Of a DNA stretch of 64,000 nucleotides, positions 53,287 to 61,825 are shown piece by piece (position 1 is the first letter of the stretch; each line of letters opens with the position of its first letter). Origin of the DNA: Melioribacteraceae bacterium (GTDB taxonomy: Bacteria; Bacteroidota; Ignavibacteria; Ignavibacteriales; Melioribacteraceae); contig CP129490.1 in NCBI GenBank assembly GCA_030584085.1, positions 3,505,511-3,569,510 on the forward strand, written 5' to 3'. The notes beneath the pieces are model-generated. The model was not told where the DNA came from and did no database searches. It was given only the letters and a program-made list of their open reading frames with translations. Both the position numbers and the translations under genes were made by a program.

Positions 53287-54672
53287 TCACTTTCGATACT
53301 TTGAAATAAACTCCTCAACCTCCGGCAGTCCGCCTTGATAAATTAAATAACCGTTACTTGGTTCGCGTTCAGTTGTTTCACCGTTAATTGGCGTGAGCAT
53401 GATCTCTTTAACTTTCTCAAGATCGTTTGTTTGACCGAGCGCCCAGCCAAGTTTTACATAAGCGACTTCGGGAAGCATATTGGCACAAGGGACAACGCCG
53501 AGATCAAGCATTTCTCGACCGGTTTCGTAAACATACATTTGAACGTATCCCCACAAAGTCTGTACTGTCATGTAAACTGCAATGCCTTTTTCCTGTGCTC
53601 GTTTTAATGCTGGATAAACAGGTTTGTTAACATGACCAAGTCCGGTTCCGGCGATTACAATTCCTTTATAACCGTTATCAATCATAGAGTCAATTATGTC
53701 AGGCTTCATGTTCGGATAGTAATAAACAATTCCTACTTTTTCTTCAAAGACGGGATTAACAATTACATTTTTATCTTTTCTTCTTTTCTTGTAATCTTTT
53801 CTTAAAAGAGTAATTTCATCTCGACTCACTTTTGCAATCGGTATATCTCCAATTGTTCTAAAAGTTGATCGATAAGAAGAATGCATTTTTCTTACTCGTG
53901 TTCCACGATGAAGTAAACCATAAATATCGGAAGTCGGACCAAACATGCAAACCATGACTTCGGCAATATCACTTTCTGCAGCTGTTTTAACCGCATGAAT
54001 TAAATTTAATGCCGCATCGGATGAAGGCCGATCACTTGATCTTTGCGAACCAACCATTACAATCGGCACGGGAGAATTCTGAACCATAAAAGAGAGTATT
54101 GCCGCAGTGTGATGCATTACATCCGTTCCATGTCCTATTACAATTCCTTCAACACCCTTCTCAATTTCGGCACCTATTGCTTTTGCGGTTCCGATCCATT
54201 GTTCTGGACCCATGTTCTCGCTGAATACACCGTAAAGTTTTTCTGTTTCTAAGTTACAGTAATCTGCAAGTTCAGGAACTGAGCCGTAAAGTTCACCCGG
54301 TGAAAATGCGGGAATCACCGCGCCGGTTCTGTAATCTAGTCTACTTGCAATTGTACCGCCGGTCCCAAAAAGTTTAACTCGTGGTTTTCCTTTGTCATAA
54401 GGAAATTCTTTTTCGGGAATCTTATAATGTGCTTCTTTTCTTCCGTTAATTTTTATTTTAGTAATATTTTCAACAGCAACGCCGATGTTATAACCGATTG
54501 GCATTTTTATTACTATATGTTCATCGTCAGCAGTTTCTGAACGAGGGAGAATTATTCCTTTATATTTCCCTTTTTCAGTTTGGATTACTACATCGCTCCA
54601 AACAAATGCATTAAAATTTTTTAATGTTGATAATGCTTTACCGCGGTAACCTTTGAAATCTGATATGCTCAT
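53287..54672 (-). CDS. gatD: archaeal-type glutamyl-tRNA(Gln) amidotransferase subunit D
   Basis: This 461-residue protein has an N-terminal Sm/tudor-like domain (about 1-90: FNAFVWSDVVIQTEKGKYKGIILPR) followed by a type I asparaginase-like domain. The latter has catalytic Thr in LFGTGGTIASRLDY (about residue 105) and GIVIGHGTDVMHHTAA (about residue 180), and Lys-region MVGSQRSSDRPSSDA. This layout, the extra N-terminal domain and the partner GatE next door mark GatD, not plain L-asparaginase. GatD releases ammonia from glutamine for the amidation of Glu-tRNA(Gln) by GatE. GatDE is the archaeal system; most bacteria use GatCAB. The stop codon abuts the DUF559 cassette. Confidence 0.88.
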   Translation of the reverse strand: MSISDFKGYRGKALSTLKNFNAFVWSDVVIQTEKGKYKGIILPRSETADDEHIVIKMPIGYNIGVAVENITKIKINGRKEAHYKIPEKEFPYDKGKPRVKLFGTGGTIASRLDYRTGAVIPAFSPGELYGSVPELADYCNLETEKLYGVFSENMGPEQWIGTAKAIGAEIEKGVEGIVIGHGTDVMHHTAAILSFMVQNSPVPIVMVGSQRSSDRPSSDAALNLIHAVKTAAESDIAEVMVCMFGPTSDIYGLLHRGTRVRKMHSSYRSTFRTIGDIPIAKVSRDEITLLRKDYKKRRKDKNVIVNPVFEEKVGIVYYYPNMKPDIIDSMIDNGYKGIVIAGTGLGHVNKPVYPALKRAQEKGIAVYMTVQTLWGYVQMYVYETGREMLDLGVVPCANMLPEVAYVKLGWALGQTNDLEKVKEIMLTPINGETTEREPSNGYLIYQGGLPEVEEFISKYRK

Positions 54673-54770
54673 TTTTACTCAAATTATGTTAGAAGGTGAA
54701 TGGAACGCAGATGCCGCCGAAAAAAGATTCACTCATATTAAATCTGTGAAAATCTTTTTCTTCTGTGTGT

Positions 54771-56684
54771 TCAGTGTTCCAAAGTTTTTATTTTCTCTGA
54801 GACTAATTTACCATCTATACTCATTTTAACATCTTCCATAACTAATCCCATCAATACTTTAATTCTTCTATCTTCAGTAGAGAAATTTATTTTCTTTAAT
54901 TCTTTTTTCTTTAGTGAAATGATACTCATTAGTTCGTCTTCAAGAATTGGTCTGGGAAGAAGTTCGGGATAAAATTTCCCATGTTGTAATGATTTTTTAA
55001 GAGCAATGAACATTCCCCATCTAGATAATAAACCGGATTTATAATTCAACAAAATTTCGGTCAACATTTCAACAGTAATCAATTCTGGATTAAAACCTAG
55101 TTTTTTCAATCGTTTTGGATACTGAATTAAAGCAACAGCAACGGTCGTAGGATTTAGTTTCCATTCGTTAATTGCCTGTTTAAAAAGATTAGCAAATTTT
55201 GAGATGGATAATTCTCTGATCGTATCTTTCGGAATTCCAAGTTCTTTATACCATTTTTCTCTTTTCCAGAATTGCTCGGGTAGGTCTTGGCTAAGTTTGT
55301 TTAATCTTGCCTTTGTAATTTTTTGTGGCGGTAAATCTGTATCGGGATACATCCTATCAGCGCCCGGTAAAATTCTTTCGAAGCCATTTGTTCCGTCACT
55401 TAACGCCTGTCTTGTTTCCGATGGAATTCCGATTGCGGCTTCTTTGGCGCGGATAATAATTTCTTTGCAAGCTGTACTCGTATCTCTTTCGTCACCCCAA
55501 ACCAATACAATCGTATCATCGTTAGAAGCTCCAACATGCTTTTTGATCTTTTGCCATTCGGCGGAGGTAATAGTATCACCCTTGCTGTCTGAATGAATAA
55601 TATTTGGAATTGTTGTCAGACATGCAATTACTCTAACACGGTCAGAAATTTCTCGAGAAAAATATGTATCTGTTTGAGTCTGCCAATGTAATAAATCTTT
55701 ATAGCCGCGAAGTACTACACATTTTATTTTGTTTCTCTTTTCAATTGCTTCTTGAAGAGGTAAATAGTGGGATGACTTTATTACACCGGTAATGTCTTCG
55801 GTTTTTGATTCGAATGTGCTTTCGGTAATTCCTCTTTTATGAAGTTCCTCTCGTAATCGAAGTAAATTCCACTGTCTCATTGCTTCATTATATGTAAGAA
55901 GTGGTATCATCGGAATTCTTGGAACACCTTTTATTTCGATTCTTGTTCCGCCATCAACGCTAACATTTACATCTTGTCTTGCCGCACCGATTCCTCTTCT
56001 TACATTACCAGAACTTCTTACAAGCGCGCTGCAAAGTAAATTTACTTCTGCAACTTCATGAGGCGTTCTCATATCCGGACCGGTAACAGTTTCAATTAAC
56101 GGCATTCCTAATCTATCTGTTAAATATGTTCGATAGTGACCGACATCGCTCACTTCTCTGCACGAATCCTCTTCGATTGACATTTGCACAATTTCAATAT
56201 TTCGATTCTTATATGGAATTAAACCGTCGAGAGCAAAAATAGCGGTTCGCTGAAATCCCGTTGGAATGCTGCCGTCTAAGTATTGTTTGCGTGCAATATG
56301 AAGTTCGTCAACAATATTGCAGTTATATAGCATCCCGACTTGAATAGCTATGTCTAAAGCTTGATCATTAATTAAGAACGGAGGAGTATCATCCATTTCA
56401 TAAGTGCAGACTGTTTCTCTCTTAATGCGATAAATTATCTCTTTTTTGGTCTTGAATTCCATCAACGCGGTACCGTCGTATTCACCAAGTTCGGAAAGGG
56501 TTGGACGCATGTGACGTAATATTTCGGCATCGTATTCTTCACTGTATTTCCCGGCGGGACACCGGCAGAATAGTTTTTTATCAGTTAATAATTGTTGATG
56601 AATTTCTAGTCCCGATTTAAAACCAACTTCAGCATAATCTTCGGGTGTCATTTCTTCGAAGGGTTTGAATATGAAGGATTTCAT
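54771..56684 (-). CDS. gatE: archaeal-type glutamyl-tRNA(Gln) amidotransferase subunit E
   Basis: This 637-residue protein matches GatE, the GatB paralogue found in archaea. It begins DYAEVGFKSGLEIHQQLLTDKKLFCRCP and continues TVCTYEMDDTPPFLINDQALDIAIQVG, YLDGSIPTGFQRT, RRGIGAARQDVNVSVDGGTRIEIKGVPRI. It then has an inserted AspRS-like GAD domain (about 290-415), lacking in GatB, and GADRMYPDTDLPP. The C-terminal helical YqeY-like tail (about 530-637) binds tRNA. It phosphorylates and amidates the Glu on tRNA-Gln using ammonia from GatD. gatD follows 98 bases downstream on the same strand. Its presence in a bacterial genome suggests transfer from an archaeon. Confidence 0.9.
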   Translation of the reverse strand: MKSFIFKPFEEMTPEDYAEVGFKSGLEIHQQLLTDKKLFCRCPAGKYSEEYDAEILRHMRPTLSELGEYDGTALMEFKTKKEIIYRIKRETVCTYEMDDTPPFLINDQALDIAIQVGMLYNCNIVDELHIARKQYLDGSIPTGFQRTAIFALDGLIPYKNRNIEIVQMSIEEDSCREVSDVGHYRTYLTDRLGMPLIETVTGPDMRTPHEVAEVNLLCSALVRSSGNVRRGIGAARQDVNVSVDGGTRIEIKGVPRIPMIPLLTYNEAMRQWNLLRLREELHKRGITESTFESKTEDITGVIKSSHYLPLQEAIEKRNKIKCVVLRGYKDLLHWQTQTDTYFSREISDRVRVIACLTTIPNIIHSDSKGDTITSAEWQKIKKHVGASNDDTIVLVWGDERDTSTACKEIIIRAKEAAIGIPSETRQALSDGTNGFERILPGADRMYPDTDLPPQKITKARLNKLSQDLPEQFWKREKWYKELGIPKDTIRELSISKFANLFKQAINEWKLNPTTVAVALIQYPKRLKKLGFNPELITVEMLTEILLNYKSGLLSRWGMFIALKKSLQHGKFYPELLPRPILEDELMSIISLKKKELKKINFSTEDRRIKVLMGLVMEDVKMSIDGKLVSEKIKTLEH

Positions 56685-56773
56685 TAATTGTCCTAATGTA
56701 TCAATAAAAGATAATGAAGTATGATAACTTACTCAGGTAAGATAAAATTAGCAAGAATTTGGAGAAAGATTAA

Positions 56774-58117
56774 CTACAACAAATTACTAGCAAGTTCTGC
56801 AAGTTCGGAGCGTTCGCCTTTTTCCAAGTTTACATGCGCGTATAGTTTTTGTCCCTTAAAGTGATCAATTAAATAAGACAATCCATTTGAAAGTGTATCG
56901 AGATAAGGATGATCTATTTGGTAAATGTCACCTGTTAGAACAATCTTTGCACCTTCCCCTGCACGAGTAATTATAGTTTTTATTTCATGCGGAGTTAAGT
57001 TTTGTGCTTCATCGACTATAAAATAAATACGCTGTAAACTTCTTCCGCGGATATAACTTAACGGTTCAACAACTAGTTTTTCTTCTTTAATCATTGTAGT
57101 AATTGCTTGATGATTCTTATCCGTTTCTTTGTATTGATCTTGAATAACTTTTAAGTTATCCCACAAAGGCTGCATGTATGGAGCGAGCTTACTTTCAACA
57201 TCACCGGGTAAATAACCGATATCTTTATTACTCAAAGGAATAATCGGGCGTGCAATATAAATTTGTCTATACTGCTTTCTAACAGCAAGTGCGCTTGCCA
57301 ATGCGAGCAAAGTTTTACCTGTACCGGCTTTACCGGTAAGTGAGACAAGCGGAATTTCGGGATCCATTAACGCATCTACAGCAAAAGTTTGCTCGGCATT
57401 TCTTGGCAGAATTCCATAAGTCGGTTGTTTATCTACCTTTCTAAATATTTCTTCTTCTTGGTTATATCTTGCTAACACTGATCTGTTTGAGTTTTTCAAT
57501 ATGAAATACTTATTTGCGACAATTTCTGTTTTAATTTTCTTAAATATATTTTTTGCAAGAACTTCAAAAGGAGATTGATAGAATTTCTGCAAGAGTTCAT
57601 CATCAAATGATTCAATAATTTCTTTACCGCTGTAAAGTTCGTCAATACTTCCAACTCTGTCTGTAGTATAATCCTCGGCTAGAATTCCTAACGCTTTTGC
57701 TTTCATCCGAAGATTTACATCTTTGGTAACAAGAATTATTTTCTCTTTAGCTTTGCTCGCTAATTGAATATCATACGCGGCACTTAATATTCTATGATCG
57801 GGATTATCTTCTTTAAATACCTGACGGATTTCCGCACTTAATCCTTTTGTAATTACGATACGGACTTTCCCTTTTCCTTTGCCGAGAGATATTCCGCCGT
57901 TGAATAAAGCACTTCCGGTAATATTATCAAGAGTTCTTGCAAATTCGCGGGCATTAATATTGATAACCTGACTTCCTCTTTTGAAGTGATCGATTTCTTC
58001 AATTACGGCAAGAGGTATGACTATGTTATTTTCTTGGAATTGATTTATGCATGTTGGATCGTGAAGAATTACGTTTGTGTCGAGTATGAAGGTTTTGGGA
58101 GATTTAGTTTTAGCCAT
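56774..58117 (-). CDS. PIN domain-PhoH ATPase fusion (PhoH2 type)
   Basis: This 447-residue protein has an N-terminal PIN nuclease domain (about 8-140): the acidic residues are in FILDTNVILHDP, VIEEIDHFKRG and ILVTKDVNLRMKAKALGILAEDY. The C-terminal PhoH ATPase (about 235-445) has Walker A LTGKAGTGKTLLALASA, Walker B IYFIVDEAQNLTPHEIK and TGDIYQIDHPYLD. Proteins of this build unwind and cleave RNA in an ATP-dependent way. It is a full-length, apparently intact stand-alone gene. Confidence 0.93.
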   Translation of the reverse strand: MAKTKSPKTFILDTNVILHDPTCINQFQENNIVIPLAVIEEIDHFKRGSQVININAREFARTLDNITGSALFNGGISLGKGKGKVRIVITKGLSAEIRQVFKEDNPDHRILSAAYDIQLASKAKEKIILVTKDVNLRMKAKALGILAEDYTTDRVGSIDELYSGKEIIESFDDELLQKFYQSPFEVLAKNIFKKIKTEIVANKYFILKNSNRSVLARYNQEEEIFRKVDKQPTYGILPRNAEQTFAVDALMDPEIPLVSLTGKAGTGKTLLALASALAVRKQYRQIYIARPIIPLSNKDIGYLPGDVESKLAPYMQPLWDNLKVIQDQYKETDKNHQAITTMIKEEKLVVEPLSYIRGRSLQRIYFIVDEAQNLTPHEIKTIITRAGEGAKIVLTGDIYQIDHPYLDTLSNGLSYLIDHFKGQKLYAHVNLEKGERSELAELASNLL

Positions 58118-58204
58118 AATGTACAGAACTGGTTAGTAAATGATCAATAGTTTATTTACATCTCAACTTAATAAATTTGAAAACGAATTTGAATAAATAT
58201 TTTC

Positions 58205-58561
58205 TTAAGACTTTCTTGCTTCAACAATAATTAAAATCCAACCAATTAAAAAGCTCACTCCGCCAAAAGGTGTAACCATTGCAAAAAATTTTATTCCCAT
58301 TACACTATATATGTATAGCGAAAATGAAAAAAGTAATATTCCGACTGTAATAAAAATAAATGAACGTATAAATTTATAATTCGATAAAGCCAAAACTAGC
58401 AATACAACCGAATGAATTAAGTGATATAAAACACCTGTTTTATAAGTCTCAAGCATATTTTCCGAAAGAGAATTACCTAAACCATGGGCACCGAAAGCTC
58501 CGAGTGCAACTCCAAGTAGACCCATTACAGCGGCAATTGCTATTTGTGATTTTTTGTTCAT
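58205..58561 (-). CDS. DUF423 family membrane protein
   Basis: This 118-residue inner-membrane protein has four hydrophobic segments and the DUF423 (YgdD) pattern: AIAAVMGLLGVALGAFGAHGL, YKTGVLYHLIHSVVLLVLAL and FAMVTPFGGVSFLIGWILIIVEA. The function is unknown. It lies between phoH-like and the aldehyde dehydrogenase, on the opposite strand to the latter. Confidence 0.9.
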   Translation of the reverse strand: MNKKSQIAIAAVMGLLGVALGAFGAHGLGNSLSENMLETYKTGVLYHLIHSVVLLVLALSNYKFIRSFIFITVGILLFSFSLYIYSVMGIKFFAMVTPFGGVSFLIGWILIIVEARKS

Positions 58562-58647
58562 ACATTAACTATTTGTTTACTATCAACTTTAGAAAATTAT
58601 TATATATTTTACAATACTGAATTTGATATGAAATGTAGGAGAGAATC

Positions 58648-60012
58648 ATGCCGCTCGAAACAATTAATCCAGCTACAGGTGAATTAGTAAAGTCTTTTAC
58701 AGAAATGACAAAGAAGGAAGTTGATGATATCATTGATCATTCTCACGATGCATTTTTGTCATGGCGAAAGGAAAATTATTCCGAAAAAAGTAAACTCATG
58801 TTGAATGCTGCATATGTTTTGAGAGAAAGAAAAGAAGAGTACGGGATAATTCTTACTTTAGAAATGGGTAAAACAATTAAGCAAGCAATTGCTGAAGTTG
58901 AAAAATGTGCTTGGGTTTGTGAATATTATGCAAAGAACACAGAAGAAATATTGAAGCAAGAAATAATAGAAACAGATGCTTCCGAAAGTTATGTGCAGTT
59001 TGATCCAATTGGAGTTGTCCTTGCGGTTATGCCTTGGAATTTCCCCTTCTGGCAAGTATTTAGATTTGCGGCTCCGGCGTTGATGGCTGGTAATGTGGGC
59101 ATTCTAAAACATGCATCAAATGTTCCAATGAGTGCTTTAGCAATCGAACAAATATTTTCGCTCGCCGGGTTTCCTCAGAATACTTTTAAAACATTATTAA
59201 TTGGTTCCTCGCAAGTAAGCGAAATTATTAAAAACCCCAAAGTGACGGCAGCTACGTTAACGGGAAGTGAACACGCAGGTAAAAAAGTTGCAAGCGATTG
59301 TGGAAATGAATTGAAAAAAACAGTTATGGAACTCGGCGGAAGTGATCCGTTTATCATTTTAAAAGACGCTAATCTTGATGAGGCAATTAATACTGCCGTG
59401 ACCGCAAGATTGATTAATAACGGACAAAGCTGTATTGCTGCAAAAAGATTTATTGTTGTTAAAGAAATCTATGATGAATTTGAAAAGAAGTTTGTCGAGA
59501 AAATGAAAAATGTAAAAATCGGTGATCCGATGAATGAAGAAACAGAACTCGGTCCGATGGCAAGAGAAGATTTATTAATTGAACTTGATGAACAAGTTAA
59601 GAAATCGGTAAAGTTGGGGGCAAAATTGCTTTGCGGTGGTGAAAGATTGAATCGACAGGGCTATTTCTATCCGGCGACTGTAATAGCAGATAGCAAACCC
59701 GGTATGCCCTCTTATGATGAAGAACTCTTTGGTCCGGTTGCCTCATTATTCAATGCAGCAGATGACGAAGATGCAATTAGAATTGCAAATGATTCACCTT
59801 TTGGTCTGGGTGCATCTTTATGGAGTAACAATTTAGAAAAAGCAAAAACCCTTGCAACAAAAATTGAATCGGGTTCTGTGTTTATAAATGGTATGGTAAA
59901 ATCAGATCCACGTTTACCATTTGGCGGAGTTAAAATTTCAGGTTACGGAAGAGAACTTTCTCATTACGGCATTAAAGAGTTTGTAAACATTAAAACGGTT
60001 TGGATAAAATAA
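58648..60012 (+). CDS. NAD(P)-dependent succinate-semialdehyde dehydrogenase-like enzyme
   Basis: This 454-residue ALDH superfamily protein begins with PLETINPATGELVKSFTEMT. It has the cofactor pocket VMPWNFPFWQVFRFAAPALMAGN, LTGSEHAGKKVA, the catalytic Glu in VMELGGSDPFI and the catalytic Cys in NNGQSCIAAKRF (about residue 268). Its length, slightly shorter than the usual 480-500, and the sequence NNGQSC-A-KR put it with short GabD/SSADH-like enzymes that oxidise succinate semialdehyde. The precise aldehyde remains uncertain. Confidence 0.87.
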   Translation: MPLETINPATGELVKSFTEMTKKEVDDIIDHSHDAFLSWRKENYSEKSKLMLNAAYVLRERKEEYGIILTLEMGKTIKQAIAEVEKCAWVCEYYAKNTEEILKQEIIETDASESYVQFDPIGVVLAVMPWNFPFWQVFRFAAPALMAGNVGILKHASNVPMSALAIEQIFSLAGFPQNTFKTLLIGSSQVSEIIKNPKVTAATLTGSEHAGKKVASDCGNELKKTVMELGGSDPFIILKDANLDEAINTAVTARLINNGQSCIAAKRFIVVKEIYDEFEKKFVEKMKNVKIGDPMNEETELGPMAREDLLIELDEQVKKSVKLGAKLLCGGERLNRQGYFYPATVIADSKPGMPSYDEELFGPVASLFNAADDEDAIRIANDSPFGLGASLWSNNLEKAKTLATKIESGSVFINGMVKSDPRLPFGGVKISGYGRELSHYGIKEFVNIKTVWIK

Positions 60013-60060
60013 ATAGTTATTTTAAAAGATCATGCGCGACTTCAATCCATAGGAATGTGT

Positions 60061-61806
60061 ATGAAACAAATATTGATACTTATATTATTATTTATCTCTA
60101 TAGAAGCACAAACTGTAACTTTAAAAATCATAGAAACGAGCGACATACACGGACAAGTTTTTCCGTATGATTTTATTAATGACAAACCTTCGCAAAGTTC
60201 ATTGGCTCAAATTTCCACATATGTAAAACAAGAACGGACAAAGGAAAACCAACATGTAATTCTACTGGATAACGGAGATATTCTTCAGGGACAACCGGTT
60301 GTATATTATTACAATTTTGAGCAGCCGGATACAACACACATTCTTGCAAGCATCATGAATTATATGAATTACGATGCAGCAACAATCGGCAATCATGATA
60401 TTGAAGCCGGTCATCATGTGTACGATAAACTTGTTGATGAATTTAACTTTCCGTGGCTCGCCGCTAATGCCGTTGATGAAGAAATCGATGAACCATATTT
60501 TAAGCCCTACAAAATAATTGAAAAAGAAGGGATTAAAATTGCCGTACTTGGTTTAATCACTCCTCACATTCCTCATTGGCTGCCTGAAAATATTTGGGAA
60601 GGAATGTACTTTGAAGATATGATTGAATCGGCTCAAAAGTGGGTGAATATAATCAAAGAAAAAGAAAATCCAGATTTACTTGTTGGACTTTTTCATGCCG
60701 GAATAGATTATACATATAATGGTGCAACCGCCGATACTTACAAAAACGAAAACGCATCACAGTTAGTTGCAGAAAAAGTAGATGGATTTGATATAATTTT
60801 TGTCGGGCATGATCATCAAGGATGGAATAAATTTGTTAAAAATAATTTCGGAAAAGAAGTTTTAATTCTCGGGACAAAAGGTTACGCTTCATCAATTGCA
60901 GAAGCAGTTGTTGAGATGAATTATAATAACGATTCAAAGCAATGGGAATCAACATTAGTCGGAAATATTGTTGAGACCAAAGATTACACACCCGATCCCG
61001 ATTTTATGAAAATGTTTGAATATGCTTACGATAAAACAAAGCAATACGTTTCAAAACGAATCGGAACAATTACAAAAACTATTTACGCGGAAGATGCTTT
61101 GTTCGGAGATTCGGATTTTTCTGATTTGATTCACACTATACAATTAGAACTTACCGAAGCAGATGTTTCCTTCACCGCTCCGTTATCAATGAGTTCGGAA
61201 ATCGATTCGGGTAAAATTTTTGTCAGAGATATGTTCAACTTATACAAGTACGAAAATCTTCTCTATACAATCACTCTAACCGGACAAGAGATAAAAGATT
61301 ATCTCGAGTATTCTTATTCAATTTGGTTCAATGAAATGAAGAATGAAGATGATCACTTACTGCTTTTTGAGAAAGATGAAACCGGTAAAATAATTTGGTC
61401 GGAAAGAAGCAACTCACCAATGCTGCAAAACCGATATTATAATTTTGACACCGCGGAAGGTATTGAGTATATAGTTGATGTATCAAAACCGGTTGGCAAT
61501 AGAGTAGAAATTATAAAATTTACTAACGGAAACATTTTTGAATTAGACAAAACTTATAAAGCAGCGGTTAATTCATATAGAGGTAACGGTGGAGGAAATC
61601 ATTTGACAAAAGGCGCCGGAATTGATCACGATAAATTGAGTGAACGTATAATTACTTCAACCGAAAAAGATCTCCGTTATTACTTAATGAAATGGATTGA
61701 GAAAAAAGTAATTGTAGAAATCAATAAAAATGATAATTGGAAAGTTGTTCCTGACAATTGGTATGAAGCCGCCAAGAAAAGAGATCGAGAAATTTTATTC
61801 CGCTAA
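60061..61806 (+). CDS. exported 5'-nucleotidase / UshA-like metallophosphatase
   Basis: This protein of about 581 residues has a signal peptide (MKQILILILLFISIEA). The metal-binding N-terminal domain includes LKIIETSDIHGQVFPYDF, LLDNGDILQGQP, IGNHDIEAG and FVGHDHQGW. The C-terminal 5_nucleotid_C domain (about 350-540) ends with NSYRGNGGGNHLTKGAGI, which holds the substrate-binding part. It hydrolyses nucleotides or 2',3'-cyclic nucleotides in the periplasm. The start is set at ATG 60061, six bases after AGGA; the ATG two codons upstream sits directly on the ribosome-binding site. Confidence 0.9.
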   Translation: MKQILILILLFISIEAQTVTLKIIETSDIHGQVFPYDFINDKPSQSSLAQISTYVKQERTKENQHVILLDNGDILQGQPVVYYYNFEQPDTTHILASIMNYMNYDAATIGNHDIEAGHHVYDKLVDEFNFPWLAANAVDEEIDEPYFKPYKIIEKEGIKIAVLGLITPHIPHWLPENIWEGMYFEDMIESAQKWVNIIKEKENPDLLVGLFHAGIDYTYNGATADTYKNENASQLVAEKVDGFDIIFVGHDHQGWNKFVKNNFGKEVLILGTKGYASSIAEAVVEMNYNNDSKQWESTLVGNIVETKDYTPDPDFMKMFEYAYDKTKQYVSKRIGTITKTIYAEDALFGDSDFSDLIHTIQLELTEADVSFTAPLSMSSEIDSGKIFVRDMFNLYKYENLLYTITLTGQEIKDYLEYSYSIWFNEMKNEDDHLLLFEKDETGKIIWSERSNSPMLQNRYYNFDTAEGIEYIVDVSKPVGNRVEIIKFTNGNIFELDKTYKAAVNSYRGNGGGNHLTKGAGIDHDKLSERIITSTEKDLRYYLMKWIEKKVIVEINKNDNWKVVPDNWYEAAKKRDREILFR

Positions 61807-61825
61807 ACGATAAAAATTACCTGGT

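Larger units (their letters stand above)
52782..53287. mobile_element. candidate small inverted-repeat cassette carrying a DUF559 gene
   Basis: The outer sequences ACCACCCC (52782-52789) and GGGGTGGT (53280-53287) are exact inverted repeats. Just inside each end lies a perfect 9-bp hairpin CCCCTCCTT/AAGGAGGGG (52821-52841 with loop TTC, 53254-53274 with loop GTG). A second GC-rich hairpin, CGGGC-AA-GCCCG, lies near the left end. The broken DUF559 nuclease gene fills the space between. The GC-rich ends contrast with the AT-rich surroundings. The right end includes the last base of the GatD stop codon. No target-site duplication could be seen. Confidence 0.6.

Noticed and set aside
53287-54672. 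Plain L-asparaginase annotation
   Set aside because: The N-terminal Sm-like domain of about 90 residues and the adjacent GatE gene identify it as GatD.
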